From NCBI GenBank assembly GCA_965229115.1, contig CBDDIR010000003.1, positions 372,001-436,000 on the forward strand: a stretch of DNA of 64,000 nt, read 5' to 3'. Position numbers and translations under genes: made by a program. The notes beneath the pieces are model-generated. The model was given only the letters and a program-made list of their open reading frames with translations, was not told where the DNA came from and searched no databases. Positions 49,684 to 58,320 of the stretch are shown piece by piece. Every line of letters starts with the position of its first letter. Position 1 is the first letter of the stretch. The stretch is from UBA7672 sp965229115. Its GTDB lineage: Bacteria > Pseudomonadota > Alphaproteobacteria > Caulobacterales > Hyphomonadaceae.

Positions 49684-50022
49684 TCAGCCGCCAATCAGAG
49701 CGGATCCGATCCAGACAAGGATTTCGATGAAGACGGCCAGAACGCAGAGGCCGACAACCGTCGCAACCCAGGCGCCGCCCATGTTCATCAGGAGGCCAGC
49801 GGCGATGCCGAACACGGCGAAGCCGATCAGCGCGCCGATCCACGGAATGCCCATGGTGATGACGAAGGTCGCGTAGCCGACCATCAGGATGAGAAGCATC
49901 GAGCCCCACATCGTGAAGACGCCAAACGCGCCCCACATGCCGCGACGGGCCGACATATCCATGTAAGCGTCGGTGTGGGCCGGCGGCGTAACGATCGGGC
50001 CAGTCGGTTCAACATGCGCCAT
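49684..50022 (-). CDS. small membrane protein with aa3-type CoxIV-like segment
   Basis: A 112-residue membrane protein whose N-terminal half, DAYMDMSARRGMWGAFGVFTMWGSMLLILMVGYATFVI, resembles the bacterial aa3-type cytochrome c oxidase subunit IV domain. Two or three further hydrophobic stretches follow (IGALIGFAVFGIAAGLLM, WVATVVGLCVLAVFIEILVWIGSAL), so it is longer than the usual 45-60 residues. Such genes are often found just before pntAA, as here (25 bp). Whether it works with the oxidase or with the transhydrogenase is not shown by the sequence. Confidence 0.65.
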   Translation of the reverse strand: MAHVEPTGPIVTPPAHTDAYMDMSARRGMWGAFGVFTMWGSMLLILMVGYATFVITMGIPWIGALIGFAVFGIAAGLLMNMGGAWVATVVGLCVLAVFIEILVWIGSALIGG

Positions 50023-50170
50023 CGCGAGTCAGCTCCCCAGCGATTTTAAGGTCCTAAGCGGGCCACGGTGTAGCGGGATCGTTACCAGAAGAAAAGCGCC
50101 CAGAAGGCCGCATGGCCGGGAAAATCGCCTTGAAAACGTGGGAAAACCGGCGTTACGCGAAAAATCCCGC

Positions 50171-51175
50171 CTAACCGGCCACAACCACCCGGTCTGACGT
50201 CGAATACCGCCATTCCTGAAGCAGGGTTCTGAGGGCCGCGACGAAGGCCAGCGGCTGGTCCAGCATGACGTGGTGGCGGGCTTCGGGGATCTCGATGAAG
50301 GGCACCTGGCGGTTCAGCAGACCGCGCATGTAGTCGCGCACATCCGGCTCCCAGATGATCGACTTGTCGCCCTTGAAGAGGGCGATGCGGCAGCGGGTTT
50401 CCTTCAGGAGTTCCTGCGGCGGGCGGGAGACGGAGAAGCGCTGCCAGATCGACGGGTCGAACTTCCAGGCCCAGCCATCCGCGCTTCCGTCCGCCATCGG
50501 TGACTTCTTGAGCGACCAGCGGGCGATGTAGTCGAGCGCGTAGTGGTTCTCGCACAGTTGCGGCGGGGCGAGACGGAAGCGGGCGAGGGCGGCTTCCAGT
50601 GAAGGATACACCTTGCCGCCGCGCACGGGCGGCGGGCCATGGCGCGGGCTGTCCGGCGGGTTCACCGGGGTGTCGACGATGACGATGCCGCCGAAGCGGT
50701 CGCCATATTCGGCGCCGGTGAGGATCGTCACGAAGCCGCCGAACGAGTGCGCGACGATGATCGGCTTCTCGGCATGGTTGAACAGGCCCGCATCCTCGCA
50801 GACGGCGAGCTGTTCGCGCGCGAACACATCCATCTTGTATTCGGGGCGCCAGCCTGAATCGCCCATGCCGGAGAAGGTCATGGCGACGACGAAATAGTCG
50901 TCGATGATGTAGGGCGCGACGAAGTCCCACCAGTGCGCGTGCGCGCCGTTGCCGTGCACGAGCAGCAGGCCCGGCTTCGAACGGTCGCCCCACGTCTGGT
51001 AATGGATCTGCACGCCCTCGCATTCGACAAAGTGCGTGTCGTAGGGCGTGGCGACGGCGTCGGTGAACCATTGCGGCGCGGGCGGCGGCGCGCCGTGATA
51101 GGGCGCGAGCGGACCCTGCTCGGCGGGAATGCCCACCGGCTGATCGCGGACGAGCTTGTCTTTTTCCTGAGTCAT
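50171..51175 (-). CDS. alpha/beta hydrolase
   Basis: A 334-residue cytoplasmic alpha/beta hydrolase with no signal peptide. The strand-loop GLLLVHGNGAHAHWWDFVAP gives the oxyanion hole and IIVAHSFGGFVTILTGAEYG the nucleophile serine. The catalytic acid and histidine are likely in ALFKGDKSIIWEPD and PEARHHVMLDQP. It resembles epoxide hydrolase/haloalkane dehalogenase-like or esterase members, which cannot be separated by eye. The substrate is unknown. It is followed by about 150 bp before the CoxIV-like gene and probably has its own promoter. Confidence 0.88.
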   Translation of the reverse strand: MTQEKDKLVRDQPVGIPAEQGPLAPYHGAPPPAPQWFTDAVATPYDTHFVECEGVQIHYQTWGDRSKPGLLLVHGNGAHAHWWDFVAPYIIDDYFVVAMTFSGMGDSGWRPEYKMDVFAREQLAVCEDAGLFNHAEKPIIVAHSFGGFVTILTGAEYGDRFGGIVIVDTPVNPPDSPRHGPPPVRGGKVYPSLEAALARFRLAPPQLCENHYALDYIARWSLKKSPMADGSADGWAWKFDPSIWQRFSVSRPPQELLKETRCRIALFKGDKSIIWEPDVRDYMRGLLNRQVPFIEIPEARHHVMLDQPLAFVAALRTLLQEWRYSTSDRVVVAG

Positions 51176-51245
51176 ACGCGCCTCCGGTGTCTGCCGCGTT
51201 GACTAGGCGCGCGGCGGGAGGAGGGCAAGCTTAACGCTTCCAGCG

Positions 51246-51731
51246 TCAGTCCAGCTTGCGGACCTCTCCGGCGCGCCACAGCCGGTAGCGCACTTCGACA
51301 TCGGCAGGCGTATAGACGACGATTGGCAGGCGCGAATTGTAGCGGACAAGGGTTTGGCAGGGCAGGGTCACGAAATCCTGTCGGTCGCTGCCCGGCGGGC
51401 AGCCGATCTTGGTGGAGGCGCCGCCTGTAACGCTCGGCAGGCTGTAATAGGTGTAGCCCCAGCCTTGCAGCGTCTCCGCCTTCAGCTCGCCGCCGAGCGA
51501 GTGGCGGTTGCAGTCTATCGTCTTCGTTTGCCCAACGATGAGTTCGACTTTCACATCGTCCTCCGTCTGCAGCGGAGGCAAGCTGATCACGTGACGCTTC
51601 TGACCAGCGGCTGCAGCAGGGAAAGCCTGAAGCTCCTTGGCGATGTCGTTCGTGGGCTGCGCTTCGACCGGCATCGTGGCGCAGGCGGACAGACCCAGCG
51701 CGGCCAGTGTGGCGAAAGCAATCAGTCTCAT
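51246..51731 (-). CDS. eco: ecotin-family serine protease inhibitor (lipoprotein)
   Basis: A 161-residue ecotin: ELQAFPAAAAGQKRHVISLPP, VKVELIVGQTKTIDCNRHSLGGELKAETLQGWGYTYYSLPSV, RYNSRLPIVVYTPADVEVRYRLWRAGEVRKLD. The disulfide pair corresponds to C74 and C111. In E. coli ecotin the primary loop is S-T-M-M-A-C; here it reads S-T-K-I-G-C, so P1 is K108. A lipobox (LGLSAC, C17) indicates a lipoprotein, unlike the soluble periplasmic E. coli protein. It should inhibit trypsin-like proteases at the cell surface or in the periplasm. Confidence 0.93.
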   Translation of the reverse strand: MRLIAFATLAALGLSACATMPVEAQPTNDIAKELQAFPAAAAGQKRHVISLPPLQTEDDVKVELIVGQTKTIDCNRHSLGGELKAETLQGWGYTYYSLPSVTGGASTKIGCPPGSDRQDFVTLPCQTLVRYNSRLPIVVYTPADVEVRYRLWRAGEVRKLD

Positions 51732-51780
51732 GACCTAACTCCTTCAGCTGGCGATCCGGTCGCGCTGTGCAGCGTCCATC

Positions 51781-53715
51781 CTAGCTCTTCGGCTTGTAGG
51801 CGATCATCACATTGCCTGCGCCCTGGGCGAACAGGCCGTAGCCGGAGTTCACCAGGATCAGGCCGTTCACGGCGACGATCGATGCGTTGTCCACGGACGC
51901 GCCGTTGGCGGTGACGCCGTTGACGGTCGTGAAGTCCTGCGCCGTTTCCCATTGCGCGACCAGCTTGCCCGTCTTGCGCTCGACCACATAGACGCGGCCG
52001 TCGAGACCGCCGGTGATGATGTGGTCGCCGATGACGGTCGGGGCGCCCGAAAGGCCGAACAGCGTGTTGCAGCGGGGCACGAATTTCTTGCGTGCATCCG
52101 TGCAGTCCGGCTTCACCTCGAACTTCCAGTCGATCGTGCCGTCCTTCAGGTTCACGGCGTAGAGGCCGGGCTTCAGGTCTTCGGGCACGACCTGATCCGG
52201 GATCGAACGGCCGGGGTAGGAGATCGGCGCATAGACGTGCGTGTCGTCGACAGCGATGCCCCAGTGGATGCCGCCGTTCGGGCCGCCGGTGCCGATGTGG
52301 GTTTTCCAGATCACCGCGCCGGTATCCGGATCCATCGCCCAGACCGTTCCGGATTTCTGGCCGGCAACGACCATCTCCTTGCCGCCGGGAGCGGTGGCGA
52401 GAATGGTCGAGGCGCCGAAGTCGACATCACGGAAGACGGTGTTCTTCGAGCAGTTGAGACCGCCGCCATTGGGGCCGCAGCCGACGTTGAACACATCATT
52501 CTCGGTCGCCTGGAAGGCCCACTTGATCGAGCCGTCGGTGAGGTCGAACGCCATCAGCGCGTCGGTGTTCTTGTGCGCGGTTTCCGAGTTGGCCTCGCCC
52601 GTGCCGACATAAAGGCGGTTGCGCTTGAGGTCGATCGACGGCGAGTTCCACACCGGCGCGCCCGCAGGGCCCCACAGCATCTTGCCGTCGCCGCGATCGC
52701 GGATCGGCTTGGCGTTCTCCATCGTGTGGCCTTCCCACACGCGCTTGCCGGTCATTGCGTCAAGCGCCACCACGCCGCCATGCGTCTTGCAGCACTCGTA
52801 GTTCGGCTGCGCGGCCATCATGATTTCGTATTGCGAGGAGGGCGCGATCACCTTGTCGCCGACCAGCACGGGCGTTGCCGTGGAGATCGAGCCTTCGAAC
52901 AGGCCCATGTGCGAGCCCCACAGCTCCTTGCCGTTGGTCGCGTCGATCATGTGGATGTAGGCGCCCATGTCGCCGACCATGATGACCTTCTTGCCGTCCT
53001 TGCGGACGCCATAGCCGGCGGAGGTGCGGATGGTGCGCTCGCCTTCCCACACCCACTGGATGCAGGGCTTGGCCTTATCCGAGATGTCGAAGGCGAAGAC
53101 GCGGTTCTTGTTCTCGCCCACCGGCAGGAAGATCGAGTTGCCGACGACAGCCGCCTGGCTGCGCATCGTCACCACGCCAGGGAAGCCGACGACCCAGGCA
53201 ACTTCCATGTTCGACAGGTCGGTCGGTTTGATGCCGGCTTGCGCGTAGGACAGGTTGCGGCGGTTCTTGATGTCGAAGCCGAAGGCCTGAACCGTCGGCT
53301 GCACATCCAGCTTCGGCGTCGCGCGGCTGGCGGGGCAGCGCATCGCGGTGATCCACGAATCATCGGCCACGGAGGCTTCCGACAGGTATTCCGAAACGTA
53401 GGAAACTTCCTGCGAAGACAGACCCGTCGCCTGCGGGATCATCTTGCCCGTCATCAGCGCGTTGGTGATCATGCCCGGCGCCATGCGCGCCAGCGTCGCG
53501 CGTGTCGGAGCTTTCGTGGCTTCCGCATTGTCGTGGCAGGCGGCGCAGTGCTGCTTGTACACCGCCTCGCCCGGATGCGGGCCTGCAGGCTTGGCTGCAA
53601 CCTGCGTGGCGACCTGTGTCGCCGTCTGCGTGGCTGCTGTTTCCTGGGCCGGCGTCGTGCACGACGCGAGCGCGATCAGAGCAACCGCCGAAGCGAGCTT
53701 GTGAAGCATGGGCAT
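51781..53715 (-). CDS. cytochrome c-PQQ propeller quinohemoprotein lipoprotein (PVA-dehydrogenase-like) 1
   Basis: A 644-residue lipoprotein (lipobox ALASC, C19). An N-terminal cytochrome c domain has C-A-A-C-H at 57-61 and a methionine-rich second half (MTGKMIPQATGL). The rest is an eight-bladed PQQ-type beta-propeller with W-docking repeats (GKELWGSHMG, GKRVWEGHTM, GTVWAMDPDTGAVIWKTHIG). An adjacent cysteine pair (Y-E-C-C-K-T-H) resembles the vicinal disulfide of PQQ alcohol dehydrogenases. Domain order (cytochrome first) matches polyvinyl-alcohol dehydrogenase. The substrate is unknown and no PQQ synthesis genes are in the window. Confidence 0.88.
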   Translation of the reverse strand: MPMLHKLASAVALIALASCTTPAQETAATQTATQVATQVAAKPAGPHPGEAVYKQHCAACHDNAEATKAPTRATLARMAPGMITNALMTGKMIPQATGLSSQEVSYVSEYLSEASVADDSWITAMRCPASRATPKLDVQPTVQAFGFDIKNRRNLSYAQAGIKPTDLSNMEVAWVVGFPGVVTMRSQAAVVGNSIFLPVGENKNRVFAFDISDKAKPCIQWVWEGERTIRTSAGYGVRKDGKKVIMVGDMGAYIHMIDATNGKELWGSHMGLFEGSISTATPVLVGDKVIAPSSQYEIMMAAQPNYECCKTHGGVVALDAMTGKRVWEGHTMENAKPIRDRGDGKMLWGPAGAPVWNSPSIDLKRNRLYVGTGEANSETAHKNTDALMAFDLTDGSIKWAFQATENDVFNVGCGPNGGGLNCSKNTVFRDVDFGASTILATAPGGKEMVVAGQKSGTVWAMDPDTGAVIWKTHIGTGGPNGGIHWGIAVDDTHVYAPISYPGRSIPDQVVPEDLKPGLYAVNLKDGTIDWKFEVKPDCTDARKKFVPRCNTLFGLSGAPTVIGDHIITGGLDGRVYVVERKTGKLVAQWETAQDFTTVNGVTANGASVDNASIVAVNGLILVNSGYGLFAQGAGNVMIAYKPKS

Positions 53716-53884
53716 TCCCTCCCGCTAGCCGCCCGCAACTTCTCGCGCAGGTCGGATGCTGGGAGAGACAATCCTCCCACTATGACGCCTGCGTCAATCG
53801 GGCCGTAAGGAGAATTACGGGCCGCCTCGATCCGGGCCGCCGCCCCGCCTTGATATAAAGTCGCCCGGCCTGTACGGGGCGGCC

Positions 53885-54811
53885 ATGACTTCAACCCCGC
53901 AAAACGCGCCCTTCCGCGTCGCCGCGCTGTACCGGTTCTGCCGGCTCGAGCGTTTCGAGGAATTGCGCGCGCCGCTGGCCGCATTCTGCTGCGGGCGGGG
54001 GATCAAAGGCACGCTGCTGCTGGCGCGCGAGGGCATCAACGGCACGGTCGCTGGCAGCGAGGCGGCGATCGCAGAGCTGATCGCGTATCTGGAAGCGATG
54101 CCGGAGTTCGCCGGCCTCGAGCTCAAATACAGCACGGCCGACGAGATGCCGTTCCACCGCATGAAGGTGCGGCTGAAGCGCGAGATCGTCACCATGGGCG
54201 TCGAAGGCATCGACCCGCTGACCAGCGTCGGCGCCTATGTCGAGGCGGATGCGTGGAACGCACTCATTGCCGATCCGGATACGATCGTGATCGACACGCG
54301 CAACGACTATGAAGTAGCGCTCGGCACTTTCGCCAACGCCATCAACCCCGAAACCGAAAGCTTCCGCGAGTTCCCTGCCTGGGTCGAGAAGCACCGCGGC
54401 GAACTCGACGGCAAGAAGATCGCCATGTTCTGCACCGGCGGCATCCGCTGCGAGAAAGCGACCGCTTACGTAAAGTCGCTCGGCTTCGACGATGTCTTCC
54501 ACCTCAAGGGCGGCATCCTCAAATATCTCGAGAACGTGCCTCAACAACAAAGCCTGTGGCAGGGCGAATGCTTTGTGTTCGACGAACGCGTCTCGGTCGG
54601 CCACGGCCTCACAGTCGGCGATGCCAGCCTCTGCCGCGCCTGCCGCCATCCGCTGACGCCAGACGACAGGCAGTCCCAGAAATTCCAGGAAGGCGTGTCG
54701 TGCGAACGCTGCTTCGACACAACCAGCGCCGCCGACAAGGAGCGCTACGCCGAACGCCAACGTCAGGTCGAGCTAGCGACGCGCCGCGGCGAAGGCCATA
54801 TCGGAAGTTAG
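53885..54811 (+). CDS. trhO: tRNA uridine(34) hydroxylase TrhO
   Basis: The 308-residue protein has the TrhO/YceA architecture: an N-terminal ferredoxin-like domain (FRVAALYRFCRLERFEELRAPLAAFCCGRGIKGTLLLAREGINGTVAGS) and a rhodanese domain with the catalytic C183 in MFCTGGIRCEKATAYVKSLGF. A C-terminal cysteine-containing extension has Zn-finger-like pairs (LCRACRHPL, SCERCF). It hydroxylates uridine 34 of tRNAs in an oxygen-dependent way. It stands between the two divergent/convergent quinohemoprotein genes and is not obviously linked to them. Confidence 0.95.
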   Translation: MTSTPQNAPFRVAALYRFCRLERFEELRAPLAAFCCGRGIKGTLLLAREGINGTVAGSEAAIAELIAYLEAMPEFAGLELKYSTADEMPFHRMKVRLKREIVTMGVEGIDPLTSVGAYVEADAWNALIADPDTIVIDTRNDYEVALGTFANAINPETESFREFPAWVEKHRGELDGKKIAMFCTGGIRCEKATAYVKSLGFDDVFHLKGGILKYLENVPQQQSLWQGECFVFDERVSVGHGLTVGDASLCRACRHPLTPDDRQSQKFQEGVSCERCFDTTSAADKERYAERQRQVELATRRGEGHIGS

Positions 54812-54822
54812 CGCATCACCGT

Positions 54823-54847
54823 CATCCTCGGGGCGAGCCCGAGGATG
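54823..54847. terminator. bidirectional hairpin between trhO and quinohemoprotein 2
   Basis: CATCCTCGGG-GCGAG-CCCGAGGATG is a perfect 10-bp stem. Downstream T-richness on the plus strand (CTCCCTTGTCTT) is modest. It also resembles one of the dispersed palindromes. Confidence 0.55.
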
Positions 54848-54860
54848 ACTCCCTTGTCTT

Positions 54861-56858
54861 CTAGCTCTTCGGCTTGAACGCCAGCAGCATGTTGCCCGGC
54901 GCCTGGCCGAACATGCCGTAGCCGGAGTTCACCAGCAGCAGGCCGTTGGCTGCCGTGATCGAGTTCGAGTCGATCGCGCCGCCTTTGCCTTTGACGCCGT
55001 TGGTGGCTTCGAACTCCTTGGCGGTCTGGTACGACCACAGGGCTTTGCCGGTTTTGGCGTCGTTGATGTAGAGCGTGCCGTCCAGCGCGCCCGTCACGAC
55101 TGCGCCATCGATGATGGCGGGCGCCGTCGAGAAGACGTTGCCGCGCCAGCGTTGCGCGCCGGCCGGAGCTTCCGGGTTGAACTGCCACTTGATCTTGCCG
55201 GTCTTGGCGTCGAGTGCGTAGAGGCCCGGCTTGATGTTCGGGTCGCCGTCCCACTCGCCGGGGATCGCTTTGCCGACATTGGTGATCGGCGCATAGAGCG
55301 TGTTGTTGTCGAAGGCGAGGCCCCAGTGGACGCCGCCGAGCGCGCCGCCCGTGCCGAGCGGCGTGCGCCACACGACCTTGCCGGTGTCGGGATTGAACGC
55401 CCACACCGAGCCCGATTTCTGGCCGGCATAGATCAGGTCCTTGCCGTCCGCGCCCTTGCCGATGACCATCGAGGCGCCGAAGTCGACGTCGCGATAGACC
55501 GTTTCCGGCGCCTTCGTGCAGTTGAGCTGCTCAGGCTTCGGGTTCGGGCCGCAGCCTGCGTTGAAGATGTCGTTCGGCGTGGCGTGGAAGCTCCACTTCT
55601 CCTTGCCGGTCTTAAGGTCGACCGCGATCACCGCGTTGGTGTTCTTGTGCGCCGGCGGCGAGTTGCTTTCGCCGGTGCCGAAGTAGATCAGGCCGCGCTT
55701 CTCATCGACCGAGGGCGAGTTCCAGATCGGCGCGCCCGACGGCCCGAGCAGCATCTGCCCATCGCCGCGATCGCGAACCGGTGTTGCGTCCGGCATCGTG
55801 TCATAGCGCCATTGCTGTGCGCCGGTCTTGGGATCGAGCGACAGCATGTAGCCGTGGTTGGTGCAGCACTTCTCTTTGTTGTCAGCCGCGACCATGATTT
55901 CGAACTGGGCGACCGGAACGATCAGGCGGTCCTTCAGGATCACGGGCGTGCCCGTCGTCATCGAGTACGAGTACGAGGCGACATTCTTCGTCCACATCGC
56001 CTTGCCCGTGCGCGGGTCAAGCGCGTGCACGACGCCGTCCTGACCAGCGATGACGAGCAGGGGGGTGCCGTCAGCCAGCACGCCATACGAGGTCGACGTG
56101 CGCAGCGGCGCGCCGGTGGTGGAAGAGTAGATCCACTGGATGCAGGGCTTGTCGCCGCCGATGTCGAAAGCGAACACCTTGCTGATGTCGGTTGCCGGCC
56201 AGAACAGGTTGTCGCCGACGATGGCGCCTTGCGAACGCATGGTGGAGCCGCCCGGAATGGCGATCGACCAGGCCAGCTCCATGTCCGCCATCTTCGCGGT
56301 GGTGAGGCCAGACTGTTTCGCCGTCAGCTTGCGGTTGTTGTCGTGCGTGAAGCCGAAGCCGACGGAGGTCGCGTCCGACGGCCCGCCGAGATCGACAGCG
56401 GCGCGTGCGCCTGTGCACATCATCGCCGTCGTCCAGTCGGCGGCGGCGGCGCTGTGGCCGGCGGTCAGCCACGAAATCAGGTCAGCGCGCTGTTGCGTGG
56501 AAAGGCCTGCGCCCTGAACCTTCATCTTGCCTTCGGTCAGCGCGAAGTTCAGCACGCCTTCGTTCATCGCCGCGAGGTTTTCGCGCGTGGGCGACTTGGT
56601 GTCCGGGTTCTCGTGGCACATGGCGCAGAAGGTCTTGTAAACAGCCTCGCCCGGGTTGGAGCTGACCGCGCCGGCAACCTGCTGCACGGCCGATTGCGAC
56701 TGGCCGGTTTGCGCGGGCGCTGCTGGCGGCGCTGCCGGAGCGGCGGGCGCAGCGGCGACGGGTGCTACGGGCGCGACAGGCGCCTCCGGTGTCTGGCACG
56801 AGGCCAGGACGAGCATGGACGCACAGCTCATGGCTGCAGCCAGCAAGGAATGACGCAT
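54861..56858 (-). CDS. cytochrome c-PQQ propeller quinohemoprotein lipoprotein 2
   Basis: A 665-residue paralogue of the gene at 51781. The start at 56858 gives a lipoprotein leader (MLVLASC, C21), a long Ala/Pro linker and then the haem motif C-A-M-C-H at 78-82. Shared propeller signatures include VWAFNPDTGKVVWRTPLGTGGALGGVHWG, an adjacent cysteine pair in KCCTNHG and the ending LLVNSGYGMFGQAPGNMLLAFKPKS, nearly the same as in copy 1. The Ala/Pro linker is longer than in copy 1. The enzyme would pass electrons from a periplasmic alcohol or polymer substrate to a cytochrome c chain. Confidence 0.88.
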   Translation of the reverse strand: MRHSLLAAAMSCASMLVLASCQTPEAPVAPVAPVAAAPAAPAAPPAAPAQTGQSQSAVQQVAGAVSSNPGEAVYKTFCAMCHENPDTKSPTRENLAAMNEGVLNFALTEGKMKVQGAGLSTQQRADLISWLTAGHSAAAADWTTAMMCTGARAAVDLGGPSDATSVGFGFTHDNNRKLTAKQSGLTTAKMADMELAWSIAIPGGSTMRSQGAIVGDNLFWPATDISKVFAFDIGGDKPCIQWIYSSTTGAPLRTSTSYGVLADGTPLLVIAGQDGVVHALDPRTGKAMWTKNVASYSYSMTTGTPVILKDRLIVPVAQFEIMVAADNKEKCCTNHGYMLSLDPKTGAQQWRYDTMPDATPVRDRGDGQMLLGPSGAPIWNSPSVDEKRGLIYFGTGESNSPPAHKNTNAVIAVDLKTGKEKWSFHATPNDIFNAGCGPNPKPEQLNCTKAPETVYRDVDFGASMVIGKGADGKDLIYAGQKSGSVWAFNPDTGKVVWRTPLGTGGALGGVHWGLAFDNNTLYAPITNVGKAIPGEWDGDPNIKPGLYALDAKTGKIKWQFNPEAPAGAQRWRGNVFSTAPAIIDGAVVTGALDGTLYINDAKTGKALWSYQTAKEFEATNGVKGKGGAIDSNSITAANGLLLVNSGYGMFGQAPGNMLLAFKPKS

Positions 56859-57042
56859 TGTATCCTCCCGATCGCCCAACGCTGCGTTGCGTGCGGGCTC
56901 CGATTTTGGGAGGGAAACTGCCCCGTGCGGGCCGATTTGCAAAGGGACACGCACCGTCAGCCGGGTGCTTTTGTTTGACCTGTAGCAATGGGACGCCACA
57001 TTCCTACAGTATGATGTCGGGTGCGCCCGCGGGGAGAAAGTC

Positions 57043-58302
57043 TTGAAACGCTTTGCGGAAGCAGCTTTCGCACTTGCGGCGTTGGCAACGCTCGGCGCCT
57101 GCGGCGACAGCAAGCCGCAGGATGGCGCTGTAGCGCCTGCGCCCGCGCCGACCGGCGAGAATGCGCCCGCCGTGGAGACTGTCGCGCCGATGGATTACGC
57201 GCAGGCAGGCTCATGGCTATGCCGTCCCGACCAACAGGATGCTTGCGAGCAAGTCGCAACTGCCACCATCGTCGCCGCCGATGGCAAGCTGACGAAGGAC
57301 ACGTTCGCGCCCGCAGCTGATCCCGCCATCGACTGCTTCTACGTCTATCCCACCGTCTCGCGCGACGAGACCGCCAATGCCGATGCCAATATCGGCCCCG
57401 AGGAGCAGGAGATCGCGCGCCAGCAGATCGCGCGCTTCGGCTCCGTCTGCCGCATCTATGCGCCGGTCTATCGCCAGGTGACGCTCGCCGCGTTGCGCAA
57501 GATGATCGCCGGCGAAGATGCAGGCAGCAATCGCGAGATGGCGTATGCGGATGTGAAGGCAGCGTGGCAGCGCTACATCGATCACGACAATCAGGGTCGT
57601 GGCGTCGTGCTGATCGGGCACGATCAGGGGGCAGGGCTTCTCACCCGCCTGATCGCTGCAGAGATAGACGGCAAGAAGCCGTCCGAATGGCTGGTCTCCG
57701 CCATTCTCCCCGGCACGGGCGTTGAAGTCTCATCGACCGGCAGCGTCGGCGGATCGTTCGAGAAGATCCCGCAATGCCGCACGTCGACCGACACGGCCTG
57801 CGTCATCGCGTGGTCGTCCTTCCGCGCCAATCAGCCGCCGCCGCCGGACTCGCTGTTCGGCAAGGCGCAGACGGACGGCCAGCGCGTCGCCTGCGCCAAC
57901 CCCGCCGAACTCGACGGCTCGGGCGTGCTCAAGCCTCTTATGCCGGCTGGGGCCATCCTGCTCGATGAACTCGCCGCTCCGCCGCCCTGGGCCGGGGGCG
58001 CTGCCGGCATCGACACGCCGTTCGTTTCCCTGCCGGGGCTTCTCACAGCTCAATGCGTCGACAAGGGCGGCTTCTCCTATCTCGCCATCACCGTGAACGC
58101 CGTGCCGGGTGATGCCCGCACCGACACGATCAACGGCGACGTCGTCATCAACGGCAAGGTCCAGCCGCAATGGGGCCTCCACCTCATCGACATGCACCTT
58201 GCCTTGGGCAATCTCGTCGAGATCGTGAAGCATCAGGGCGAAACCTGGCTCAAGGCCAAACCCAGCAGCGTACTGCCGCCCGAGTTTCACAATCCGCCCT
58301 AG
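57043..58302 (+). CDS. DUF3089 alpha/beta-hydrolase lipoprotein
   Basis: The 419-residue protein starts at a TTG (57043) behind GGGGAGAAAG and has a lipoprotein leader (LATLGAC-G). The DUF3089 domain includes DYAQAGSWLCRPDQQDAC, AIDCFYVYPTVSRD, ARFGSVCRIYAPVYRQVTLAAL, GRGVVLIGHDQGAGLLTRLI (nucleophile-like S replaced by D-Q-G in G-H-D-Q-G). The replacement of the usual GHSQG serine by aspartate is notable. Later VFMP-like blocks are less clear. It is divergent from quinohemoprotein 2 with 184 bp of shared promoter region. Confidence 0.85.
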   Translation: MKRFAEAAFALAALATLGACGDSKPQDGAVAPAPAPTGENAPAVETVAPMDYAQAGSWLCRPDQQDACEQVATATIVAADGKLTKDTFAPAADPAIDCFYVYPTVSRDETANADANIGPEEQEIARQQIARFGSVCRIYAPVYRQVTLAALRKMIAGEDAGSNREMAYADVKAAWQRYIDHDNQGRGVVLIGHDQGAGLLTRLIAAEIDGKKPSEWLVSAILPGTGVEVSSTGSVGGSFEKIPQCRTSTDTACVIAWSSFRANQPPPPDSLFGKAQTDGQRVACANPAELDGSGVLKPLMPAGAILLDELAAPPPWAGGAAGIDTPFVSLPGLLTAQCVDKGGFSYLAITVNAVPGDARTDTINGDVVINGKVQPQWGLHLIDMHLALGNLVEIVKHQGETWLKAKPSSVLPPEFHNPP

Positions 58303-58320
58303 CCATCCTATCTTCAGGTC

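Noticed and set aside
51952..53808. A 618-codon plus-strand frame, and a similar 608-codon one at 55152-56978
   Set aside because: Both are antisense to the two quinohemoprotein genes and are rich in Arg, Asp and Val with no family signal.
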